Positions 1-7,053 of a DNA stretch of 58,705 nucleotides are shown here, in pieces; position 1 is the first letter of the stretch; each line of letters starts with the position of its first letter. Where the stretch lies: contig SFGN01000014.1 in the NCBI GenBank assembly GCA_004556565.1, positions 1-58,705 on the forward strand. The letters are read 5' to 3'. This DNA comes from Lachnospiraceae bacterium (GTDB taxonomy: Bacteria; Bacillota_A; Clostridia; Lachnospirales; Lachnospiraceae). The notes under the pieces are model-generated. The model saw only the letters and a list, made by a program, of their open reading frames with translations. It had not been told where the DNA came from and ran no database searches. The position numbers and the translations under genes are program-made.

Positions 1-14
1 TTGAGAAGGAACGG

Positions 15-326
15 ATGAAGCATGGTAACAATGAAGAAGACCTGCCGGATGATGTGAAGATACTCCGTGAAAAAGAGGTTGCGGTTAAAAAATTAGATGG
101 AGCAATGTTACAGGAACCGGCGCAGGACAGGGCATCCTGGAATCTTTCCGGAAGCATCTATGATTGCATTAAAAGGTATGCTGATCAGCTGAGTGCCGAT
201 CAGTTAAATGAGATTCTGGAAGGACTGGAGGCAGGATTAAGTGAAAAACAGGTGAAATCATATTTTTGCCTGCCTGCAGAAAAAATGCGTCAATATAAGA
301 GGGCATATATGTTCGAGAGGAATTAA
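15..326 (+). CDS. Hypothetical accessory protein at the end of a probable integrated element
   Basis: A 103-residue soluble, charged protein with no signal peptide or membrane segment. The ATG at 15 follows a weak GAAGGAACGG ribosome site, but the frame stays open to the window edge, so the true start may lie outside. The C-terminal half (residues about 56-96) has a regular pattern: two leucine-rich helices around LSADQLNEILEGLEAGLS, then a second unit ending in MRQYKRAYM. This resembles short helical repeats often seen in accessory proteins of Lachnospiraceae mobile elements (recollection of the family style, not a search). It lies directly outside the truncated tRNA-Pro, which suggests it belongs to the inserted element rather than the host backbone. 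Function unknown. Confidence 0.6.
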   Translation: MKHGNNEEDLPDDVKILREKEVAVKKLDGAMLQEPAQDRASWNLSGSIYDCIKRYADQLSADQLNEILEGLEAGLSEKQVKSYFCLPAEKMRQYKRAYMFERN

Positions 327-493
327 GAAGAAAATACAGGACAGTAAATGAATTTGGATTTATGATTTTTAGAAAGAAAAAATTCTAAGAATCATCAAAT
401 AACCGAAGATATATAGAAATAGTATAAAATTATAATAAATGCCCAAAATACAAAAATATAAAATCAGAGGAAACAGGAAATAATAAGTAACAC

Positions 494-538
494 ACGTTCG
501 GGACGTAGAGGTCGCAGGTTCAAATCCTGTCACTCCGA
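494..538 (+). other. 3' fragment of tRNA-Pro(CGG); probable integration (att) site remnant
   Basis: The sequence reads as the 3' half of a tRNA. It has the anticodon loop with CGG at 499-501 and the 3' side of the anticodon stem, a T-arm (GCAGG / TTCAAAT / CCTGT at 514-530), a 3' acceptor strand at 531-537 and discriminator A at 538. No D-arm or 5' acceptor strand lies upstream; the sequence before 494 is AT-rich and unrelated, and pairing in the anticodon stem breaks at its outer two positions. Tyrosine integrases commonly recombine at the anticodon or T-arm and leave such a fragment at one end of the element. The intact tRNA copy would lie at the other end, to the left of this window. Confidence 0.75.
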
Positions 539-560
539 CTTCAAAATAATAGCGTAAAAT

Positions 561-597
561 AAAGGATTGCGGTAATCGCAATCCTTTATTTTTTTCT
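561..597 (+). terminator. Rho-independent terminator after the tRNA-Pro fragment
   Basis: A perfect 11-bp stem (AAAGGATTGCG at 561-571, CGCAATCCTTT at 577-587) with a 5-nt loop runs into a T-rich tract. It is the expected native terminator of the tRNA-Pro gene, so the sequence right of the fragment is the original chromosome. Confidence 0.9.
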
Positions 598-712
598 GAA
601 AGCATAATCCTGTTAAGTATTCCTCTTGTATTTCTTCGGATTTCTAATTCTATTGTATGGTGCATAACATTACATCCTGTGGTACAATGTATGTACAAAG
701 GAGGTTGGGTTA

Positions 713-2203
713 ATGAAGAAATACTTTGCAAGATTAGTTGCTTTAACTCTTTCACTTGCAGCGTCAGTCACGCTTTTTTGTACTGGAGTTTCGGCCGGTG
801 AACAGTTGGCCGTAGTAACAACAATTGAAACTGACGAAACAGGGGAAAATGAGAAGGCGGAGATAACGGAAGAAGAGGCCGTCACCACATTCAGTATCCC
901 GGGAAGTATATTTGATGATGTGCCGGAAGATGCCTGGTATACTCCATATGTGGAATATGTGCTGAATAAGGGAATAATGACCGGGATGGGGAATAATACA
1001 TATGCCCCGGGTGAATATTTAAAAAGAGCACAGTTTGCGGCTGTTTTATATCGTATGTCGGGTTCGCAGCCAATCTCATACAGCAATCGTTTTCAAGATG
1101 TGCCGGACGGGACGTTCTTTACAAGTTCTGTTCTTTGGGCGGCTCAGGAGGACGTGAATGTTATTGAAGGATATGATAATGGGTATTTTGGCCCGGGCGA
1201 TGTCATTACCAGAGAACAACTGGTGACAATGCTTTACCGATATGCGAAATATAAAGGGTTAGATACCGCAATAACCGCGGATTTAAGTCTTTATCCTGAT
1301 GCCGCTTCTGTCACTGAATTTGCGCAGGATGCAATGAAATGGGCAGTGGGAATAGGGATCATAACCGGCGATCAGGGGCAATTAAATCCGCAGGGCAATT
1401 GCTCGAGGGCTGAATGCGCGGCGATGATCCGGCGGTTTTGCGAAGCTTTGATGCCGGAGGAAATTCCGGATGTTGAATATTATGCCGGATGTTCCGGTAT
1501 TACCATGACACCCGGAGACATGAAGGACGGGTCGTTTTGGATCAAACTGACAGGTGTCTCTGCATCACATGGAATCAGCAGGGTATATGCTGCTGTCTGG
1601 TGCTATAATAACCAGGAAGATATTGCCTGGTATGAAGCACAGTATCAGTCGGACGGATCATATGGTTTTGCGGGAAAAGTAAGTAATCATAGATTTCATT
1701 TTGGAACATATTCAATGTATATTTATGTGTTGATGGATAATGGTGTACGCCTGATGGCGGCTTCCGGCCAGGGACAGATTGACGGAACAGAGGCTATTAA
1801 CATGTGGCAGAGGGCACAGTCATACAGCAGCAGTACGGATTATCTTCTGCTGGTTGATACAAATACCTGTAAAACCGGTATTTTCACATGGAATGGCAGC
1901 ATGTGGGACTATTTGTGTTATTGGCCATGCTCCCCCGGAGCACCTTCATCGCCGACTGTGAAAGGTGTATTTACGGTGCAGGCAAAGGGATATAGTTTTT
2001 ATGCTTTTGGTTCCCTGCAGTATTATTACACACAGTTTTACGGCGACTATCTGTTCCATAGCATAACATATAATCTGGACGGCAGCATTCAGGACGGACG
2101 TTTGGGAATGCAGCTGTCACATGGATGTGTCCGGCTGGATACTTCTCAGGCAAAATGGATTTATGACAATATACCGGCCGGAACAACGGTAGTAATTTAT
2201 TGA
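713..2203 (+). CDS. SLH-domain surface protein fused to an L,D-transpeptidase (YkuD) domain
   Basis: A 496-residue exported protein with a good ribosome site (AAAGGAGG at 698-705). A signal peptide covers residues 1-28. Three S-layer homology repeats follow at about 60-240 (the first opens FDDVPEDAWYTPYVEYV; the TRE of an ITRE-type motif recurs in the second). A linker precedes a C-terminal L,D-transpeptidase catalytic domain with the SHGCVRLD motif, catalytic Cys472. L,D-transpeptidases make 3-3 peptidoglycan cross-links or attach proteins to the wall; SLH repeats bind secondary wall polymer. The inference is a wall-tethered transpeptidase working outside the cytoplasmic membrane. A TACAAT box at 683-688 may be its -10 element, but no good -35 is visible. 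It is monocistronic. Confidence 0.9.
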   Translation: MKKYFARLVALTLSLAASVTLFCTGVSAGEQLAVVTTIETDETGENEKAEITEEEAVTTFSIPGSIFDDVPEDAWYTPYVEYVLNKGIMTGMGNNTYAPGEYLKRAQFAAVLYRMSGSQPISYSNRFQDVPDGTFFTSSVLWAAQEDVNVIEGYDNGYFGPGDVITREQLVTMLYRYAKYKGLDTAITADLSLYPDAASVTEFAQDAMKWAVGIGIITGDQGQLNPQGNCSRAECAAMIRRFCEALMPEEIPDVEYYAGCSGITMTPGDMKDGSFWIKLTGVSASHGISRVYAAVWCYNNQEDIAWYEAQYQSDGSYGFAGKVSNHRFHFGTYSMYIYVLMDNGVRLMAASGQGQIDGTEAINMWQRAQSYSSSTDYLLLVDTNTCKTGIFTWNGSMWDYLCYWPCSPGAPSSPTVKGVFTVQAKGYSFYAFGSLQYYYTQFYGDYLFHSITYNLDGSIQDGRLGMQLSHGCVRLDTSQAKWIYDNIPAGTTVVIY

Positions 2204-2250
2204 TTGTTTTTCATGATTTGCATCAGATTGGAGATGCCCCTGATTTTATG

Positions 2251-2279
2251 TTGACGGGAAAGTTTTGCAAGAGTATAAT
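2251..2279 (+). promoter_or_regulatory. Sigma-A type promoter of the short-chain dehydrogenase gene
   Basis: TTGACG at 2251-2256 and TATAAT at 2274-2279 are separated by 17 bp, 45 bp upstream of the start codon at 2325. This is near consensus and suggests that the gene is transcribed on its own. Confidence 0.8.
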
Positions 2280-2324
2280 ATAAATTAATGTTAAAAAAAT
2301 AACGAAACGTAGGAGGCATGAAAA

Positions 2325-3089
2325 ATGGGACGATTAGAAGGAAAAGTTGCAATTATCACTGGCGGTAATTCAGGAGTAGGAGCTGCTACAGCGAAACTGT
2401 TTTCAAAAGAGGGCGCAAAGGTTGTAATCAGTGCCCGCCGGGAGGCACAGCTTGAGGCTGTTGCAGCAGAAATACGCGAAGCAGGCGGAGAAGTACTGCC
2501 GGTTGTGACAGACATTTCCAAAAAGGGAGATGCTGATAAACTGGTTGCAAAAGCAGTGGAAATATACGGAAAGGTGGATATTCTGGTAAATAACGCAGGT
2601 GTTCTTGAAGAAGGACTGAAGCCGATCGACCGTTTCAAAGATGAAGATCTTGACAAGATCGTTGAGATCAACCAGAAAGGTACAATGTACTGTATGCGTG
2701 CGGCAGCGGCAGAGATGGCTAAGACAGGATATGGTTCTATCGTGAATGTAGCTTCTATCGCCGGTGTTATGGGATGCGGCGGTGCAGCTTATGTATCATC
2801 AAAAGCAGCGGTTATCGGTGTTACACGTCATACAGCACTTCGTTTTGCAGGCACAAATATCCGTTGTAATGCCGTATGCCCGGGTACGATCGTGACCCCT
2901 ATGGTTATGGGAACGAATCCGGCAAGTCTTGACCCGGATATGATGGGACAGATGGCAAAACACAGCGATCTGAAAGTACAGCCGTGTATGCCGGATGATG
3001 TGGCAAATATTCTGTTATTCCTTGCAAGTGATGAGTCCCGTGCGATCACAGGACAGGCAATCTGGACAGATTTCGGCGGTACATTATAA
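2325..3089 (+). CDS. Short-chain dehydrogenase/reductase (SDR) family oxidoreductase
   Basis: A 254-residue classical SDR, the usual family length. The N-terminal Rossmann motif is TGGNSGVG (residues 12-19). The structural NNAG motif sits near residue 89, the catalytic Ser near 143, and YVSSK supplies catalytic Tyr156 and Lys160. These enzymes reduce ketones or oxidise alcohols with NAD(P)H; the substrate cannot be read from sequence. The tail GQAIWTDFGGTL is typical of FabG-like and hydroxysteroid-type members, and gut clostridia use such enzymes on steroids and sugars, but neither role is shown here. The ribosome site is AGGAGG before the ATG, and the gene has its own promoter. Confidence 0.9.
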   Translation: MGRLEGKVAIITGGNSGVGAATAKLFSKEGAKVVISARREAQLEAVAAEIREAGGEVLPVVTDISKKGDADKLVAKAVEIYGKVDILVNNAGVLEEGLKPIDRFKDEDLDKIVEINQKGTMYCMRAAAAEMAKTGYGSIVNVASIAGVMGCGGAAYVSSKAAVIGVTRHTALRFAGTNIRCNAVCPGTIVTPMVMGTNPASLDPDMMGQMAKHSDLKVQPCMPDDVANILLFLASDESRAITGQAIWTDFGGTL

Positions 3090-3203
3090 GATACATTTCA
3101 GAAGCAGCGGCAGACTTTCTAAATTACAGGAAGAATGATGAGAAAGGCATCTTTATAGATGTCCGGATTAAGAGACAAGGCCCGGCAAGAAAGGAGCGTA
3201 CAC

Positions 3204-4874
3204 ATGCAGAGCAGCAAGGAGACGAAAACTTTGAACAGTATCTGTATCGTTCTTGTATTGCTGGGCGGCTTTGTGCGTTTATTGTTGTACGATAGACAGA
3301 TGACTTATAATACGGTTATCTGTATGTTTTTCACTGCGGCTGCCTTTATCTGGATCCTTCAGCTTAAGAGGCGTCTGGTTCAGTCTGATGTGCGGAAGAA
3401 TCTGATTATGGCGGCATATCTGATGATTTTCTGGATCGCGATGAGAACTGTTAAATATATATTTCTACCGCGGGGGCATATTATTACCCGGTATGTCTGG
3501 TATATGTACTATATTCCACAGGTTTTCTGCGTGCTTCTGATGTTTTTTTCCGTGCTGTATATCGGCAGGCCTTATGACCGCCCGATAAGCCGCCGGTGGA
3601 AGCTTCTCTATATTCCTGCTTTCGTAATTGTGGCAGGGATACTGACAAACGATTTTCACCAGATGGCATTTAGATTCACAGGCAAGTTCCCTGCATGGAA
3701 TGATGCATATTACAGTCACGGACCACTCTATCTGGCAGTGATGCTCTGGATGATTATATTGTTTGCGGCGATGCTGGCAGTTGTCTTTATCCGGTGCGCT
3801 GTGCCGGCAAGACGCAGGAAAATATGGATCCCTATGATTCCTCTGGGAATAGGTATCGCCTATCTTATATTGTTCTTTGTGAAGCCGGACAGCATACTGC
3901 TTTTCGTGTTCAGGGTACCGGAAATAGGATGCATTATTTTTGCGGCTTTTATGGAAAGCCTGATCCGGGCACACCTGCTCCCGTCAAATGACAGTTATGG
4001 AGATTTCTGGAATGCTTCTTCAATAGGTGCAGGCATCATGGACAGGGAGGGGGGCATCCGCTATAAATCTGAATCTGGTGTTCCTGTCACGCCTGTTCAG
4101 GTCCGGGAAGCACAAAAGCATGAGATCCTTCTGAAGGACGGCAGCATCAGCCTTAGAAGTCATGAAATTCAGGGAGGATTTGGTTATTGGACGAGAGATA
4201 TTTCCGAGATCAATCATCTGAATCAGGAGCTTGCAGACATGGGGGATGTGCTGGCGGAGGAAAATGCCATGCTGGATGCTGAAAATAAGCTGAAAGAAAA
4301 AAGGTTCAAAATCGAGCAGCAGAATGAGCTTTATGACAGTCTTGCAAAGAGCGTGAGCCTTCAGCTTGATAAACTTGAAGAGCTTCTTGGCATGCCCCGG
4401 CAGGAGGAAGAGGAATTTGAACAGACAATGAAGTATGCCTGTATCCTCAATTCTTACATAAAACGACATTCTAATTTGCAGCTCCTTTTCCATCAGAATA
4501 AAGAGATTCCCGGTGATGAGCTTCGGCTGGCAGTGGCGGAATCTCTGGAATATGTACGGTTATATGGAGTAAAAACTTATGGGGCATACCGCACGGACGG
4601 GGGTCTTTCGGGGGCGGTTATTCTTACCACTTATGAAATCTTTGAGGCTGTCCTGGAGGCGGCTATACCGGGGACAAATGCAGTGCTTGTTAATCTGGAG
4701 ATATCTGACGGCGGCCTGCAGATGCGTATGGAGCTTAATACCCCGAAGGGGATGCTGAATAAAAGCTTTATGGAAGAGACAATCAAATCTCTCAATGGAA
4801 GGCTGGATATAGAAGCAGAACAGAGAACAGAGTATGTCTCTTTGATATTGCCGTCAGGGGGTGAAAGCATATGA
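3204..4874 (+). CDS. Polytopic membrane sensor protein with degenerate kinase-like C-terminus
   Basis: A 556-residue protein. The ATG at 3204 is preferred because AAAGGAG precedes it; a longer frame opens at 3159 without a ribosome site. Residues about 15-265 hold seven or eight membrane segments, resembling the 7TM N-terminal region of some histidine kinases. A PAS-like stretch (about 275-345) and a coiled coil (ELADMGDVLAEENAMLDAEN) follow. The C-terminal 150 residues align in layout with a dimerisation plus ATPase module, but I see no convincing phospho-acceptor HD motif, no N-box and no G-box, so catalysis is doubtful. The stop overlaps the next gene's start (ATGA), implying translational coupling with the kinase. 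It is probably the sensory or regulatory partner in a three-protein signalling unit. Confidence 0.75.
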   Translation: MQSSKETKTLNSICIVLVLLGGFVRLLLYDRQMTYNTVICMFFTAAAFIWILQLKRRLVQSDVRKNLIMAAYLMIFWIAMRTVKYIFLPRGHIITRYVWYMYYIPQVFCVLLMFFSVLYIGRPYDRPISRRWKLLYIPAFVIVAGILTNDFHQMAFRFTGKFPAWNDAYYSHGPLYLAVMLWMIILFAAMLAVVFIRCAVPARRRKIWIPMIPLGIGIAYLILFFVKPDSILLFVFRVPEIGCIIFAAFMESLIRAHLLPSNDSYGDFWNASSIGAGIMDREGGIRYKSESGVPVTPVQVREAQKHEILLKDGSISLRSHEIQGGFGYWTRDISEINHLNQELADMGDVLAEENAMLDAENKLKEKRFKIEQQNELYDSLAKSVSLQLDKLEELLGMPRQEEEEFEQTMKYACILNSYIKRHSNLQLLFHQNKEIPGDELRLAVAESLEYVRLYGVKTYGAYRTDGGLSGAVILTTYEIFEAVLEAAIPGTNAVLVNLEISDGGLQMRMELNTPKGMLNKSFMEETIKSLNGRLDIEAEQRTEYVSLILPSGGESI

Positions 4875-6199
4875 TTCTTTATCAGGAGCTTTCATTAATG
4901 AATCAGGTCGTTTATGGAATAAGTATCATGGTGCTGGCGGTAACTGCGGTATTTCTATTTGTAGCAGCCTGTGTTCTGCATATAGGACGCCTGTACCAGT
5001 TTTTTACAGGGATACTGACAGTCTGTATTATGTATATGTTTCAGGGGATAGCCGATGTGAGCTATAATTTGCAGAATGGACAGGCGCTTACCTTTTGCTC
5101 CGGAGTCATCGGAAAACTACCTTGTATTGTGGTGGCGGTTCTCATGGCAATAATTGCTTGTATTGAAGTTGTATTTATGGCAGTACTTCACCACAGAAAG
5201 AAAAATATTTTGACATCCGAAGCCATCAAGGAAAGTCTTGATGCCCTGCCGGATGGTGTTTGCTTTTTTGATGAGGACGGACAGCCGCTTCTTGTGAATA
5301 TACAGATGCAGAAGATCAGTGGCGAGTTGTTCGGCACTGAAATATTGAATGCGGAAAGATTTTTATATGATCTGAAAAATACAAAGAGTACGGGTGATAC
5401 TGATATCCTTGGCATTCAGCCGTCGGTAATTGCCGGTACGGAGGATGGAAAGGTATGGGATTTTCGCCGGGAACGATTGCAGTTGAGGAATTCAGGGATA
5501 CAAGAGCTCATTGCCTATGATGTGACGGAACAGTACCGGCTTAGCCGGGAACTGAAGGACCGGAATGAAAGCCTCAGTCGGATTAATGAGAGACTGCGCC
5601 TTTACGGACGGGAAGTGGAACGGGTCACAAGAGAAAAAGAAATACTTACCGCCAAGATACATGTTCACGATGACGTGGGACGTTCGCTGCTTGCTGTCCG
5701 TTCTTATCTGACACAGCCTGTGGAAAAACGTGACAGGAGGGAACTGCTGCTTTTGTGGCATCATACGGTTGCAGTGCTGAAAAATGAAGCCGTTCCTGTT
5801 TCACATACCGATGACTGGAAATTGCTTCTGAAAGCGGCAGAAGCCGTAGATGTTAAAATAGTGAAGAACGGCAGACTTCCGGCAGATAAGAAAATGCAGG
5901 AGGTTATCATTGCGGCTCTGCATGAATGCCTGACGAATACAGTCAAACATGCAAAGGGAAACCGCCTGTATCTGGATATTCATTCGGGAGAAGAAGCTTT
6001 GACCGCGAAAATTACAAATAACGGTAAACAGCCTTCCGGTGAGATAAAAGAAACAGGAGGTCTTAAGAATCTCCGTCATATCGTGGAATCAGCAGGTGCG
6101 GAAATGACGGTAGAAAGCATGCCGCGTTTCCTGCTTAAGGTAAAATTCTTGAAAGGTGAAGAAAAAGATGGCAAAGACAAAAGTGATGATTGTGGATGA
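4871..6199 (+). CDS. Membrane sensor histidine kinase (NarL-type partner)
   Basis: A 442-residue kinase. Three membrane segments fill residues about 15-105, followed by a PAS-like domain (about 115-225, around LPDGVCFFDEDGQPL) and a coiled coil (225-260). The motif HVHDDVGRSLLAVRSYL is an HisKA_3-like dimerisation helix whose HDD contains the presumed phospho-accepting His. The ATPase domain follows, with the N-box region ALHECLTNTVKHAKG and a G-rich region near TGGLKNLRHIV. It should autophosphorylate and pass phosphate to the regulator encoded next. It starts on ATGA overlapping the upstream gene and its end overlaps the regulator by 32 bp, so the three genes form one tight operon. Confidence 0.85.
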   Translation: MILYQELSLMNQVVYGISIMVLAVTAVFLFVAACVLHIGRLYQFFTGILTVCIMYMFQGIADVSYNLQNGQALTFCSGVIGKLPCIVVAVLMAIIACIEVVFMAVLHHRKKNILTSEAIKESLDALPDGVCFFDEDGQPLLVNIQMQKISGELFGTEILNAERFLYDLKNTKSTGDTDILGIQPSVIAGTEDGKVWDFRRERLQLRNSGIQELIAYDVTEQYRLSRELKDRNESLSRINERLRLYGREVERVTREKEILTAKIHVHDDVGRSLLAVRSYLTQPVEKRDRRELLLLWHHTVAVLKNEAVPVSHTDDWKLLLKAAEAVDVKIVKNGRLPADKKMQEVIIAALHECLTNTVKHAKGNRLYLDIHSGEEALTAKITNNGKQPSGEIKETGGLKNLRHIVESAGAEMTVESMPRFLLKVKFLKGEEKDGKDKSDDCG

Positions 6200-6797
6200 T
6201 CAGTTTATCTCACGGCAGCTTTTTGAGATGTATGTAAAATCTTCTGAGAACTATGAAGTAGTCTATTCGGTGGAATCAGCGGCTTTTGCCGACACTTTTG
6301 TCCTGAAAAATGCGATTGACCTTGTACTTATGGACATTTTGATGAACGACGGTTCCAACGGTCTTTCTGCCGCGGCAAGAATCAAGAAACACCGTCCGGG
6401 CATCAGGATTATCGCAGTTACATCCATGCCGGAAACCTCCTGGATGAATAAAGCGCGAGAAATAGGGATTGAGAGCTTCTGGTATAAAGAGGCATCTAAA
6501 GAGACGATTCTTGAGGTCATGGACAGAACGATGGCGGGTGAATCGGTTTACCCGGACAGTGCACCGAAGGTCCGTCTGGGACTTGCCAGCAGTGCGGAGT
6601 TTACAGAGCGGGAACTGGAAGTACTGCGTGTCATGACAACAGGCGTGTCTAATGCAGCCATAGCACAGAAGCTTGGTATTACGGAGAATACGGTGAAGAA
6701 CCATATCCGCCACATGATGGAAAAGACAGGCTGCAAGAGCAGAACGGAACTTGCAATCGAAGCCCGCGTCAGCGGAATCGTTGTAAATATTGATTAA
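6168..6797 (+). CDS. NarL/LuxR-family response regulator
   Basis: A 209-residue response regulator. The ATG at 6168 is chosen because AAAGGTG lies 9 bp upstream; a GTG four codons earlier overlaps that ribosome site. The receiver domain (1-125) keeps the acidic pair in VMIVDDQF, the phospho-acceptor Asp in LVLMDILMN, the Thr in AVTSM and the Lys in FWYKEA. The C-terminal LuxR-type helix-turn-helix has ELEVLRVM and ITENTVKNHIRHMMEKTG. It should bind DNA when phosphorylated by the kinase encoded upstream. The run of SLH genes starting at 7054 is a natural candidate target, by proximity only. Confidence 0.93.
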   Translation: MAKTKVMIVDDQFISRQLFEMYVKSSENYEVVYSVESAAFADTFVLKNAIDLVLMDILMNDGSNGLSAAARIKKHRPGIRIIAVTSMPETSWMNKAREIGIESFWYKEASKETILEVMDRTMAGESVYPDSAPKVRLGLASSAEFTERELEVLRVMTTGVSNAAIAQKLGITENTVKNHIRHMMEKTGCKSRTELAIEARVSGIVVNID

Positions 6798-6845
6798 TCG
6801 GTTTTCTTTTGCACTAAAAACAAATATTACAAACTGAAATAAGAA

Positions 6846-6897
6846 TAGCCCACGGAATTCCGTGCTGTGAAGCAGGGAGTTTTGCGGGCTTTTTTTA
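6846..6897 (+). terminator. Probable rho-independent terminator of the signalling operon
   Basis: AGCCC (6847-6851) pairs with GGGCT (6886-6890) and runs into a T tract. Between them lie a palindromic hairpin (CACGGAATTCCGTG, 6851-6864) and a small second hairpin, so the structure is branched rather than a simple stem. Confidence 0.55.
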
Positions 6898-7053
6898 TTT
6901 CCTGTTTAAAGGGATGAAAATCCCTTTTTAATTTTATATAGTACTTTCGTGTCATGTAAAAAACTGTGCATTTTGTATAATTAATTATATACAACATGGG
7001 CTTTACTATGCTTTTTGTCAAAGTTTCTTAAAAAAGGAAGGAGGAATATATTT

